Positions 54,484-64,000 of a stretch of DNA of 64,000 nt are shown here, piece after piece. The notes below the pieces were generated by a model that saw only the letters and a list, made by a program, of their open reading frames with translations, searched no databases and had not been told where the DNA came from. The DNA is from Triparma columacea (taxonomy: Eukaryota > Sar > Bolidophyceae > Parmales > Triparmaceae). The DNA is taken from contig BRYA01000168.1 of assembly GCA_030267965.1 (NCBI GenBank), forward strand, positions 1-64,000. The letters are read 5' to 3'. Position numbers and translations under genes: made by a program. Each line of letters opens with the position of its first letter. Positions within the stretch are counted from its first letter, which is position 1.

Positions 54484-57183
54484 CTATTCCAACAGACTAG
54501 CCCCAAATTGTCGAAAAGGTGGGCCTCGCTCCGGTCCAAACAGGCGAAGATTCACATATCGCCGCTCACAGTTCATCATATCAATTCGACCCATCTCTAC
54601 GGCACTAAGCCGTTGGCTTACAGTGAGGGCGGCACGATTATCTGAGAGGCGCTCTGGCGACGAGCTCTTGGGAATGACAACGACGCCCCGCCGAATTGCC
54701 CAAGCAAGGGCCGCCACAGCTGGGCTCACAGCATGATTCAACGCAACCTCCCGGAGCACAGGGCTCTCCAACACACTGGCACCAGCGCCATGCTGGCCCG
54801 GGCGACCGAGGGGAGAGTAAGCAACCGGCTGAATACCTGCCCGCTGACAGAACTCGACGAGCCCAGGCTGGGACAGGAACGGGTGCAGCTCCACCTGGTT
54901 CACTGCAGGTGGAATGCTGCATTGGGTCAGCAAATCAATCAGGAGCGGAACCGTGAAGTTAGACACCCCGATGCTCCGCGTCAAGCCGTTCACGACCAGC
55001 TCCTCCATCGCGGCCCACGTTTCCATCACAGGCACGCGGGCGAGCGCTAGCTCCTCGCCTGAATTCGGAAAATCCCCAAACTCGATTGATCCTGGGCGCA
55101 AAGCCGGCCCAGCACCGGCAGTGTCCTCCGCATGCGCGAAGGGCAGGGGCCAGTGCACCAGGAACGCATCGAAGTATGTCAAGTTCAGCTGCTTCAGAGC
55201 CGCCTCGCACGCCTGGCGCACGCGGACCGGGCTGTGGTTCGTGTTCCAGACCTTGCTAGTGATGAAGAGCTCTTCCCGGCGCACGTCCCCGCGTTCGATG
55301 GCCTCGCCGAACACACGCCCAATGGCCTCCAGGTTGCCATACTTCTCTGCCAGGTCGAAATGACGGTACCCCGCCGCCAGCGCCGCCCGCACGGCAGTTG
55401 CCATGGTACCTGCGTCTTCGCCACCGCCCCACGTGCCAAAGCCTAGCCACGGCATGTGTATCCCGGCACCTGGAAGCTCTGCGCAAGGTTCGACGGCGAA
55501 CTCCTGACGCGGGAGCCGGGCCGCCGCGTGCCCCGCCAGAGCGGCCAGGGCCGCAGGACTGCGGTCAAACGCGTCAAGAACAATTTTCTTGTCCACTAGC
55601 TTGTCCACCACGTTGTCGCGGAGGTCTGCGTGACTCGGGTGAGGGCCAAATGCCTCCATCAGCGCTTCAGACGTGAAGCGAATGCGGGCCATGTGAGTGA
55701 ACCCTTCCAGCTTCTCCGGCTCCCCCGCGGGCCCTTTAACCACGAAAATGGGCCCGAAGGACACGCTCTGGATGCCGGGAATCAGCGTGTAATACGAGCG
55801 AAGCGCCGCCTCAAGCGTTCTCTCGCACGCTCCGGGCTTCATCTGCAGAAGCACCACGTGTTCCACACGCCGGTCCGCGCTGGGCTCCACGACAACAGCG
55901 GGCCCCACAGGCCGCCTGGCGGGGGGCTCATGTGTAGGGGCCTGGGGAGACGCAATGACTTGCGCGGCGCCGGCCGGCTGCAGAACCACTTTGATGGAGT
56001 CGCTGGCGCCCCCCGTCAACGCGTGTGCCTCCACCACTTTGGCGAGCGGCAGGCGGTGCGTGATGGCGACCCGGGCCAGCGTCGCACCGCCTCCCGAGGC
56101 CAGGAATGCCAGCGCCCGCGGCCACACCCGCTGGTCCGTGCACCCGCCAAGAGAGGAGCCCAGGACTGTGAGCTCCTTCAACGCAGACACGGCATTCCAG
56201 TTGAAGGCAGGCGCCGCGCCACCGTCCCAGATCCCCAAATGCACTAGCGTCCCCATCTTCCGCAGCGCAGCCACCCCGTTCACGAGGGAGGCTGGGTGAC
56301 CGGAACACTCGAAATACACATCCGCTCCACGCTGGCCGGGCGTCAGTGTAGTGATCTGCTGCACGCCCCTCTCGTCCAGCACGACCCCGTGTTCCGCGCC
56401 CAGCTCCCGCGCGGCGGCCACTCGCTGTGGCAGCGGATCTGCGGCAATTACGCGCACGCGGCCCCGGAACTGCTGTTGCAAGCTCAGCACCACACCCAAC
56501 CCTATCACGCCCAGCCCAGCCACCACCGCCACGTCACCATCGCGCAGCTGAGCGCGGTCCACGCCGTGCAGCGAGCACGCCAAGGGCTCTGCCAGCGCCG
56601 CTCGCTCTGCCGGCAGCCCTGGAGGGCACAGGTGCAGCGGGGTGTGCGGCGGGTCCACCAGCATGTACTGCGCCATGCCGCCGTCGCGCCCTTGACCGAG
56701 CAGGTGAAGCGAGTCGCACTTGTGTCGAGAGCCCCGCTGGCAGTACCAGCACGTACCGCACGCGGAGGCTTGCTCCGGCACCACCATCTGGCCGACTTGC
56801 AGAGCAACACCGGTGCTTGCGTCGGTAGCGGCGGCCCGCGGGCCAATCGCAGCTATCTGCGCACTGATCTCATGCCCAGGTACAACGCCAACGCGGGCTC
56901 GCCCGCCGGGGCCCCAGTAAAAGTCAGACCCTTTGTACATTTTTGCGTCGGAACCACAGACGCCACAGGCGAGAACTCGCAGCAAAATTTGCGAATCACC
57001 ACATTCCGGCAGCGGAGACCACTGGAGTTCATATTTATGTGGCCCCATCGCCTTAACGATTTCTATCTTGCTCGGCAAGGTAGTCGAGATGCCGGCCCTG
57101 AGCTCCCGTGGCCGGCATCTCCACCCAAAGCGAACTCCTTGCGGGACCCGACTACAGAGCCTTCTAGAGACTAACGATAGCAT
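54484..57183 (-). CDS. Fusion: zinc alcohol dehydrogenase, Dabb domain and aldo-keto reductase
   Basis: Single exon, 899 residues. An Arg-rich N-terminus (MLSLVSRRLCSRVPQG) suggests a mitochondrial leader. Domain 1 (about residues 45-400) is a medium-chain zinc dehydrogenase: CGVCGSD and GHE for the catalytic zinc, a four-cysteine structural zinc site (CGTCWYCQRGSRHKC) and the cofactor loop GLGVIGLG. Domain 2 (about 440-560) is a Dabb barrel: VEHVVLLQMKPG and the late HADLRDNVV. Domain 3 (about 585-890) is an aldo-keto reductase with the D-Y-K-H tetrad in YRHFDLAEKYG, FITSKVWN and LVHWP, plus SIGVSNF and VIPKSS. Sugar reductase and polyol dehydrogenase together suggest sugar-polyol interconversion. 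Codon use and GC are unlike most neighbours. Confidence 0.93.
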   Translation of the reverse strand: MLSLVSRRLCSRVPQGVRFGWRCRPRELRAGISTTLPSKIEIVKAMGPHKYELQWSPLPECGDSQILLRVLACGVCGSDAKMYKGSDFYWGPGGRARVGVVPGHEISAQIAAIGPRAAATDASTGVALQVGQMVVPEQASACGTCWYCQRGSRHKCDSLHLLGQGRDGGMAQYMLVDPPHTPLHLCPPGLPAERAALAEPLACSLHGVDRAQLRDGDVAVVAGLGVIGLGVVLSLQQQFRGRVRVIAADPLPQRVAAARELGAEHGVVLDERGVQQITTLTPGQRGADVYFECSGHPASLVNGVAALRKMGTLVHLGIWDGGAAPAFNWNAVSALKELTVLGSSLGGCTDQRVWPRALAFLASGGGATLARVAITHRLPLAKVVEAHALTGGASDSIKVVLQPAGAAQVIASPQAPTHEPPARRPVGPAVVVEPSADRRVEHVVLLQMKPGACERTLEAALRSYYTLIPGIQSVSFGPIFVVKGPAGEPEKLEGFTHMARIRFTSEALMEAFGPHPSHADLRDNVVDKLVDKKIVLDAFDRSPAALAALAGHAAARLPRQEFAVEPCAELPGAGIHMPWLGFGTWGGGEDAGTMATAVRAALAAGYRHFDLAEKYGNLEAIGRVFGEAIERGDVRREELFITSKVWNTNHSPVRVRQACEAALKQLNLTYFDAFLVHWPLPFAHAEDTAGAGPALRPGSIEFGDFPNSGEELALARVPVMETWAAMEELVVNGLTRSIGVSNFTVPLLIDLLTQCSIPPAVNQVELHPFLSQPGLVEFCQRAGIQPVAYSPLGRPGQHGAGASVLESPVLREVALNHAVSPAVAALAWAIRRGVVVIPKSSSPERLSDNRAALTVSQRLSAVEMGRIDMMNCERRYVNLRLFGPERGPPFRQFGASLLE

Positions 57184-57865
57184 CGAAACGCGATCTGTTT
57201 CGCGCGGAAGGTGAGAGCTTGAGACATCAGAAGCTCAGGGCCAAATCTTGTTGCTGCCCAAATAACAAAATAACATTGCGATGGTGTAAAATTATATGAC
57301 CCGGTCGCGGCGGGGGGGGTGAAAGATCGATTGCGGGTATTTCCACGGGTACAGAAGTGCGCAAGTAAATTATTAGGGGGCGAGGAGCGACGGAAAGCCT
57401 TACATTCTTTGTTTGGAAGTGGGTGGTGTGGATCATCTCATCCGTTTTTAAGAATCCGTTTTTGGGTAAAGTGGCCTCTAAATCTCCTAAATTGGGAAAA
57501 ACTCTTAGGAAATTGGAAGTTAGAAGGATCTTGAGGCGGGGAGAAGACATAAATTTTCCTGCTTGATAAGAAAGTTCGTGCGCTACTAGGGGGCCCCGGC
57601 CCCTCCACGTAGGATTAGCGTCACGTATAGGGGAATTTTTCAATGATTGGTTCGTTATGTACCTAAATCCCGCTGAGGCGGCAGCTTTAGCCACAAAAAA
57701 GGTCATGAATTTGGGGCCCACACGGTATAAACGCCTCTTGTGCGGTACTCCCGGGGTTCATGACTGAGGATAGAGTGACGATGATGGAAACTTACGACCC
57801 CATTGACACAAGCACATAAAAATGAGTTGCTGAACCCAGCCAGTTTAGACAATATCGAGATTTAA
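57184..57865. other. Gene-poor stretch before the satellite
   Basis: A 682-bp stretch between the fusion gene and the repeats. It includes a minus-strand open frame of 164 codons (57721-57227) with no recognised motif and no resemblance to the neighbours. It could be a remnant of a mobile element or a chance frame. A G run at 57309-57318 is the only simple repeat. Confidence 0.35.
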
Positions 57866-57871
57866 GAGTCA

Positions 57872-58141
57872 TAAGTTGCGAGTAATAATACGGCCGAGCT
57901 AGTTAGCAGAACACCATAATTTTCACAAATGCACCACGGCAGCCCACTGAGGATATGATCCTCGATATCAAGAGATAATCCCAAAATTGAACACCAAGGA
58001 GGGAAAGTCGTTTGGCGGCGCTGAAGACCAGTGGGGAAAATTGTTGACGAGGAAGATAGACCTCCGTAGACCCCAAAAATAAATGAATGCAACACGTTCT
58101 GCCCCTGTAACATAAGCCGGCTGCTCACGAGGAAGATAGAC
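57872..58141 (+). repeat. Unit B repeat, copy 1
   Basis: About 270 bp starting TAAGTTGCGAGTAATAATAC and ending GAGGAAGATAGAC directly at the N gap. It is clearly related to copies at 60141 and 62036 but more diverged from them than they are from each other. Confidence 0.8.
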
Positions 58142-58148
58142 NNNNNNN
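58142..58148. other. Assembly gap (7 N)
   Basis: Seven N bases sit exactly between unit B copy 1 and the first 143-bp repeat. The true distance is unknown, and satellite copies may be collapsed here. Confidence 0.99.
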
Positions 58149-60125
58149 TGGAGGTCAAGCAGACGGAGGGTCTGTGAGGACCTTGGAGGTGGGGAACACA
58201 ACATTGTCGTCTCCCTTCCCTCATCAGATTGAGTCGCTCAACATTTAGAAGTGACTCTTTCGCGCTCCATCTTCGTTAGAAGTGGGGTTTTTTGGAGGTC
58301 AAGCAGACGGAGGGTCTGTGAGGACCTTGGAGGTGGGGAACACAACATTGTCGTCTCCCCTCCCTTTTTCAGATTGAGTCGTTCAACAGCTGGAAGTGAC
58401 TCTTTCGCTCTCCATCTTCGTGTGAAGCGGGGATGTGGAGGTCAAGCAGACGGAGGGTCTGTGAGGACCTTGGAGGTGGGGAACACAACATTGTCGTCTC
58501 CCCTCCCTTTTTCAGATTGAGTCGTTCAACAGCTGGAAGTGACTCTTTCGCTCTCCATCTTCGTGTGAAGTGGGGATGTGGAGGTCAAGCAGACGGAGTG
58601 TCTGTGAGGACCTTGGAGGTGGGAAACACAACATTGTCGTCTCCCTTTCCTCTTCAGATTGAGTCGCTCAACAGTTAGCAGCAGTGACTCTTTCGCGCTC
58701 CACCTTCGTTAGAAGTGGGTTTTTTTTTTTTGGAGGTCAAGCAGACGGAGTGTCTGCGAGGACCTTGGAGGTTGGGAACACAACATTGTTGTCTCCCTTT
58801 CCTCATCAGATTGAGTCGCTCAACATTTAGAAGTGACTCTTTCGCTCTCCTTCTTCGTGGGAAGTGGGGATGTGGAGGTCAAGCAGACGGAGGGTCTGTG
58901 AGGACCTTGGAGGTGGGGAACACAACATTGTCGTCTCCCTTCCCTCATCAGATTGAGTCGCTCAACATTTAGAAGTGACTCTTTCGCGCTCCATCTTCGT
59001 TAGAAGTGGGGTTTTGGGAGGTCAAGCAGACAGAGTGTCTGCGAGGACCCTGGAGGTGGGGAACACAACATTGTCGTCTCCCTTCCCTCATCAGATTGAG
59101 TCGCTCAACATTTAGAAGTGACTCTTTCGCGCTCCATCTTCGTTAGAAGTGGGGTTTTTTGGAGGTCAAGCAGACAGAGTGTCTGCGAGAACCTTGGAGG
59201 TTGGAAACATTTACCCTTTCCCCTCCTGTGCTGACGAGCTCGATGGGACTGTCGCTCTCGCAGCATGCCTTTCTGATTGAATCGCTCAGTGACTCTTTCG
59301 CGCTCCATCTTCGTGGGAAGTGGGGTTTCGAAGGTCAAGCAGACGGAGTGTCTGTGAGGACCTTGAAGGTGGGGAACGCGACATTGTCGTCTCCCCTTCC
59401 TTTCAGCTTGAGTCGCTCAACAGTTAGCAGTGACTCTTTCGCGCCCCATCTTCGTTGTAAGCGGGGTCTTTGGAGGTCAACCAGATGGAGTGTCTGTGAG
59501 GACCTTTGAGGTGGGGAACACAACTTTGTATTCTCCCCTCCCTCTATAGATTGAGTCCGCTCAACATGAAGCAGTGGCTCTTTCGGGCTCCATCTTTAGT
59601 TGAAATGGGGTTAGGAGGTCAAGCAGACGAAGCGTTAGTGAGGACCTTGGAGGTTGGAAATACTTTCGCTTTCCCCTCCTGTGCTGGGAGTGTCTTTGAG
59701 GACCTTGGCGACAAGCGCGATGGGACTGTCGTCATCGCAGCACCCTTTCAGATTGAGCCGCTCAGTGACTCAATCGCACTCCAGCGTCATGGGAAGTGGG
59801 GCTTTTGGATGGTCAAGCAGACGGAGCGTCTGTGAGGACCTTGGAGGTGGGGAACACGACATCATCGTCTCCCCTTCCTTTTCAGATTGAGTCGCTCAAC
59901 ATTTAGCAGTGACTCTTTCGCTCTCCATCTTCGTGCGAAGTGGGGTCTTGGAGGTCAAGCAGACGGAGTGTCTGTGAGGACCTTGGAGGTGGGGAACACG
60001 ACATTGTCTTCTCCCCTTCCTTTTCAGATTGAGTCGCTCAACATTTAGCAGTGACTCTTTCGCGCTCCATCTTCGTGAGAAGGGGGGCATTGGAGGTCAA
60101 GCAGACGGATTGTCTGTGAGGACCT
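58149..60125 (+). repeat. 143-bp satellite array 1
   Basis: About 14 tandem copies marked by GAGGTCAAGCAGACGGAG at 58151, 58295, 58438, 58581, 58733, 58875, 59018, 59162, 59331, 59473, 59615, about 59808, 59951 and 60093. Spacing is mostly 142-144 bp, with longer units at 58581, 59162 and 59615. Each unit also holds TTGTCGTCTCCC, AGATTGAGTCGCTCAACA and TGACTCTTTCGC. As 143 is not a multiple of 3, the open frames inside are not conserved and the array is probably non-coding. Confidence 0.92.
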
Positions 60126-60140
60126 CGTAGAAGGTTGATA

Positions 60141-60402
60141 TAAGTTGCGGACATAATACGGACGGGCTAGTTAGCAGAACACTATAATTTTCCGCAAACC
60201 ACCACGGCTGCCTACTGAGGATATGAATTTCGATGTCTAAAAAATAATTCGATATCAAAACACAATCCCAGGAAACGAAGGGCGTTAGACCATGGAGGAG
60301 AATTGTTGAATGAGGAAAAGAGACCTCGATTAAAAAATCATTAAACGAATGCAACACGTTCTGCCCTTGTAACATAAGCCAGCTGCTCAGGAGGAAGATA
60401 GA
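60141..60402 (+). repeat. Unit B repeat, copy 2
   Basis: About 262 bp starting TAAGTTGCGGACATAATACG and ending GAGGAAGATAGA. It is nearly identical to copy 3 at 62036, which lies 1895 bp away, and part of the larger duplicated block. Confidence 0.88.
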
Positions 60403-60865
60403 CCTTCAGTGAAACAAAAAATATTAGAACGGAGCGCGCCCGCACATACCTTTGCAGTCGAGAAGACGACTATAAAAACTTCCGGATGCGATGCAATACG
60501 TCTGTTTACCAGGCCTCTTTTAGCATACTTCAGTGAATGAACGGGGAATTCACTGGTCCAACAAATACCATGAGTGAGCCGCCCTCTGGCTCCTCGTTGC
60601 GCTCACCTTCAGGGAAGGGGAGCATAGAGGTTGAGCAGACGGAGTGTCTGTGAGGACCATGGAATAGAGAAGGGCAGAATACCAACAATGCAGCCCCTCT
60701 TTTCCCCACCGCCACGGTAACAACAGGCAATAACACACCCATCGCACCAGTTTTACCGTGCAGTCGAGGAAGACGACTCTAAACTCTTCCGAACCGTATG
60801 CACTATGTCTGTACACCAGGCGTCCTTTACGCCCCATCTTCGTGTGAAGTGGGGTAGTGGAAGTC

Positions 60866-62015
60866 AAGCAGACGGAGTGTCCGCGAGGACCTTGGAGAAA
60901 TGGGGCTTGGGAGTTCAAGCAGACGGAGCGTTTGTGAGGACCTTAGAGGTTGGAAATACTTTCGCTTCCCCCTCCTCTGCTGGGAGTGTCTGTGAGGACC
61001 TTGGAGGTGGAAACACTTTCGCTGTCCCCTCCTGTGCTGCCGAGCGTGATGGGACGGTCGTCCCCGCAGCACGCTTTTCAGATTGAGTCGCTCAGTGACT
61101 CCGTCGCACTCCATCTTCGTTAGAAGTGGGGTTTTGGAGGCCAACCAGATGGAGTGTCTGTGAGGACCTTGGAGGTGGGGAACACAACATTGTCGTCTCC
61201 CTTCCCTCTTTAGATTGAGTCGCATATATAGCAGCGATTCTTTCGCACTCCATCTTCGTTAGAAGTGGGGTTGTGGAGGTCAACCAGACGGAGTGTCTGC
61301 GAGGACCTTGGAGGTGGGGAACACAACATTGTCGTCTCCCTTTCCTCTTCAGATTGAGTCGCACACCTAGCAGTGATTCTTTCGCACTCCATCTTCATTA
61401 GAAGTGGGGTTTTTTGGAGGTCAAGCAGACGGAGTGTCTGCGAGGACCTTGGAGGTTGGGAACACAACATTGTCGTCTCTCTTCCCTCATCAGATTGAGT
61501 CGCTCAACATTTAGAAGTGACTCTTTCGCGCTCCACCTTCGTTAGAAGTGGGGTTTTTTTGGAGGTCAAGCAGACGGAGTGTCTGCGAGGACCTTGGAGG
61601 TTGGGAACACAACATTGTCGTCTCCCTTCCCTCGTCAGATTGAGTCGCTCAACATTTAGAAGTGACTCTTTCGCGCTCCATCTTCGTGCGAAGTGGGGTT
61701 GTGGAGGTCAAGCAGACGGAGTGTCTGCGAGGACCTTGGAGGTGGGGAACACAACATTGTTGTCCCCATTTCCCCTTCAGATTGAGACGCTCAACATTTA
61801 GCAGTGACTCTTTCGCTCTCCATCTTCGTGCGAAGTGGGGTCTTGGAGGTCAAGCAGACGGAGTGTCTGTGAGGACCTTGGAGGTGGGGAACACGACATG
61901 GTCGTCTCCCCTTCCTTTTCAGATTGAGTCGCTCAACATTTAGCAGTGACTCTTTCGCGCTCCATCTTCGTGAGAAGGGGGGCTTTGGGGGTCAAACAGA
62001 CGGAGTGTCTGTGAG
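60866..62015 (+). repeat. 143-bp satellite array 2
   Basis: About nine further copies of the same 143-bp unit (near 60866, 60915, 61136, 61277, 61418, 61562, 61703, 61847 and 61988), with the first two truncated. The array ends, like array 1, by passing into unit B after GAGGACCTCGTAGAAGG. Confidence 0.88.
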
Positions 62016-62035
62016 GACCTCGTAGAAGGTTGATA

Positions 62036-62297
62036 TAAGTTGCGGACATAATACGGACGGGCTAGTTAGCAGAACACTATAATTTTCCGCAAACCACCAC
62101 GGCTGCCTACTGAGGATATGAATCTCGATATCTAAAAATAACTCGATATCGAAACACAATCCCAGGAAACGAAGGGCGTTAGACCATGGAGGAGAATTGT
62201 TGAATGAGGAAAAGAGACCTCGATTAAAAAATCATTAAACGAATGCAACACGTTCTGCCCTTGTAACATAAGCCGACCGCTCAGGAGGAAGATAGAC
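62036..62297 (+). repeat. Unit B repeat, copy 3
   Basis: Starts TAAGTTGCGGACATAATACG and ends GAGGAAGATAGACC. The duplicated block around it, about 61800-62728, matches 59905-60830 at a constant shift of 1895 bp over about 900 bp. Confidence 0.88.
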
Positions 62298-62929
62298 CTT
62301 CATGGAAACAAAAAATATTAGAATGTTGGAGCGCGCCCGCACATACCTTCGCAGTCGAGAAGACGACTATAAAAAACTTCCGGATGCGATGCAATATGTC
62401 TGTTCACCAGGCCTCTTTTAGCATACTTCAGTGAATGAACGGGGAATTCACTGGTCCAACAACATGCGAGAGCCGCCCTCTGGGCCCTCGTTGCGCCCCA
62501 CCGTCAAGGAAGGGGAGCAAAGAGGTTGAGCAGACGGAGTGTCTGCGAGAACCTTGGAGAAAAGAAGGGCATAATACCAACAATGCAGCCCCTCTTTCCC
62601 CCAACGTCACGATAATAACAGGCAATAACACACCCATCGCACCAGTTTTACCGTGCAGTCAAGGAAGAAGACTCTAAACTCTTCCGAACGCTATGCAATA
62701 TGTCTGTTCACCAGGCCTCTTTTAGCATAAACAGTGCAGTTTTCAGGTGAAATGAAGGGGGAAGGAGAAGGATCAGGAGGAAAAATCGATAAAACAAAGC
62801 AAGAGCACCCCCATCGCTTATCTTATCGTGCAACTCAGGTTGCAGTCGAGGAAGAAGACTATAAACTCTTCCGGACGCTATGCAATATGTCTGTTCACCA
62901 GGCCTCTTTTAGCATACACAGTGTTGGTT

Positions 62930-63461
62930 GTCGGTCCTGTCTGGCCATCAGCGCCACTCTGGACACAAGAGGCTACGCCTCTTGCGGGTGGTTGGGATTT
63001 CTCTCTCGCCTCGCCGCTCCCGCCTGCTCATTACTTCGCGAAAAACTTGCCGCGTGATCACATCACGCGCAAGGATGGTGTTGCCACCCACCCTGCTGAG
63101 AAGCGTGTCTCGTACACCTTCGACGCGCTTGGAATGACAATAAACCGCACCGCGTTTAATTTGCAAAATGGCTTCGCCCCAAATTCATTATCCCTCTATA
63201 ATGGTATTTCCTTTGGAAATGGCAACATTTCCCTGTGGATCTATCAAGTGAATTTTGCCACACTGAAATTAACCTGAAAAATAAAATATTCTATAAACCT
63301 CCCACGCGATATAACAACATATTGTTGCCACAACTTGATCTCAAAATTCCCATAAAACACCTCAACAATCCTCCACGAAGCTTCAAGCAAAAAATAGACA
63401 ACAGATTGTCCCGCACCTGCCTTGCACACAATCCCATTTGCCCCTCCCCGGCCTCTCCACA
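62930..63461. other. Intergenic region with two short hairpins
   Basis: A stretch of about 530 bp between the satellite and the last gene. It holds two perfect 8-bp inverted repeats with 3-base loops: CAAGAGGC/TAC/GCCTCTTG at 62966-62984 and CGCGTGAT/CAC/ATCACGCG at 63051-63069. The rest turns AT-rich towards 63400. No gene is recognised; small frames here show no family motif. Confidence 0.5.
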
Positions 63462-64000
63462 ATGTCCCCGCCTCTATTTTTAGGCCTAACATCCGCCATA
63501 ATAGCAACCTTCTGTTTCGGTACCTTTGCCGTCCCCGTAAAGTCCCCAGCCTGCCGTTCCATAAACTCTGGCGCCGGCATCCACCCTCTAGCCTTCCAGT
63601 CCTACAAGACACTCTGCTGTCTCCTGACATCATGGCTCGCCCTCGTAATCCCTGCCTACGACGAGGACTCTGGGGGCTGGGTCAGGGTAAGGCCGGTGAT
63701 CACGGCTTGGGGACTGGTGAGCGGACTCTTCTGGGTGCCGGGTGGGGTTGCTGCGATATACGCTGTCCAGAATGCGGGGCTGGCGGTCGCGCAGGGAACT
63801 TGGAGCACGCTGATAGTCCTCGTGTCGTTCATTTGGGGGATCTTCATATTCGGTGAGGAGGTGAAGTCTATCCCCTTAACGATGTTATCTTCTTTCATAA
63901 TGATTAGCGGCCTCATCGGCATGTCCGTGTACGGCGTTCCGACCCCCGATTCGTCCCTCCCCAACTCAAAGTACTCCCCTTTATCCGACTCTGAGGACCC
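63462..64000 (+). CDS. TMEM144-like multi-pass transporter (3' partial)
   Basis: Open from ATG at 63462 to the window end, 179 residues visible, no intron so far. The start MSPPLFLGLTSAIIATFCFG leads into FGTFAVPVK, then FQSYKTLCCLLTSWLAL, GLVSGLFWVPGGVAAIYAVQNAGLAVAQGTWS-type helices (each quoted part short of the full helix) and FIWGIFIFGEEV. This is the pattern of the TMEM144/GRP family within the drug/metabolite transporter clan, which includes carbohydrate transporters. A polar loop follows at the end of the visible part. Four to five of the expected ten helices are seen. Substrate unknown. Confidence 0.82.
   Translation, partial: MSPPLFLGLTSAIIATFCFGTFAVPVKSPACRSINSGAGIHPLAFQSYKTLCCLLTSWLALVIPAYDEDSGGWVRVRPVITAWGLVSGLFWVPGGVAAIYAVQNAGLAVAQGTWSTLIVLVSFIWGIFIFGEEVKSIPLTMLSSFIMISGLIGMSVYGVPTPDSSLPNSKYSPLSDSED

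Larger units (their letters stand above)
60457..62920 (+). repeat. Unit C repeat family (five scattered copies)
   Basis: A 60-75 bp unit beginning GCAGTCGAGGAAGACGACT and continuing through ACTCTTCCGGATGC to CACCAGGCCTCTTTTAGCAT. Copies start near 60457, 60761, 62351, 62655 and 62841. Each follows a CACCCATCGC or CGCGCCCGCACATACC-type stretch. Copies differ by small indels. Confidence 0.75.

Noticed and set aside
57227..57721. A 164-codon minus-strand frame before the satellite
   Set aside because: No motif or leader is seen and no neighbouring exon fits; kept only as a possible mobile-element remnant.
58251..61943. Many 80-120 codon frames in the satellite
   Set aside because: The 143-bp unit shifts phase each copy, so the frames arise by repetition and are not conserved as proteins.
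58149..62015. The tandem repeats as a CRISPR array
   Set aside because: The unit is 143 bp with no short repeat-spacer pattern, the host is eukaryotic, and no cas-like gene is present.

Overview
This is a nuclear window from an intron-bearing eukaryote, most likely a photosynthetic stramenopile (ochrophyte alga). The evidence is gene content: several proteins carry signal-peptide-plus-transit leaders typical of complex plastids, one has a thylakoid-lumen style leader, there are two very large secreted GCC2/GCC3 cysteine-repeat proteins of a kind common in stramenopiles, and there is a BspA-type leucine-rich repeat gene. A relative of diatoms, Parmales/Bolidophyceae or pelagophytes is my best guess, but the lineage is inferred, not proven. 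Exon joins below were worked out by hand; nearly all spliced models keep frame exactly.

Layout. Positions 1-34400 hold 18 genes that alternate strand without exception (-,+,-,+...): a partial GCC-repeat beta-helix protein, a coiled-coil protein, a secreted class 3 lipase, an IQ-motif protein, a plastid lumen DUF1499 protein, a PrxQ-like peroxiredoxin, mitochondrial EF-G, an Mpv17-family protein, an Orai-like/PH membrane protein, an unknown protein, Elongator subunit ELP5, acetyl-CoA acetyltransferase, a Nudix hydrolase, a UPF0126/TRIC-type membrane protein, a NEK1-like kinase, elongation factor 2, an RRM protein and the BspA-type LRR protein. Divergent gaps are as short as 64 bp and convergent gaps as short as 40 bp. 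From 34400 to 54300 the order is less regular: a DUF1769-like secreted protein, an unknown 726-residue protein, a cysteine desulfurase/selenocysteine lyase-like protein, an Sm/LSm protein, a FAD monooxygenase with a CxxCxGxG zinc motif, a coiled-coil membrane protein, and an 11-exon, 2586-residue receptor-like GCC/EGF/Notch-repeat protein.

Positions 54484-57183 hold an intronless 899-residue fusion of a zinc alcohol/polyol dehydrogenase, a Dabb domain and an aldo-keto reductase, a probable multi-step sugar/polyol enzyme. Positions 57866-62930 are a satellite-like region: a 143-bp tandem repeat in two arrays, three copies of a 260-270 bp unit, an 1895-bp higher-order period and a 7-N assembly gap. 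The window closes with a partial TMEM144-like transporter.

The strongest non-gene signals are the strict strand alternation, and a set of introns in unrelated genes that share a donor-side consensus (GTGAGAATGGACRA), a CTAACGCAA-like branch region and a TTCGCTCGTCGCAG-like 3' end. That pattern suggests an introner family spreading through the genome. No tRNA, rRNA or CRISPR array was seen.
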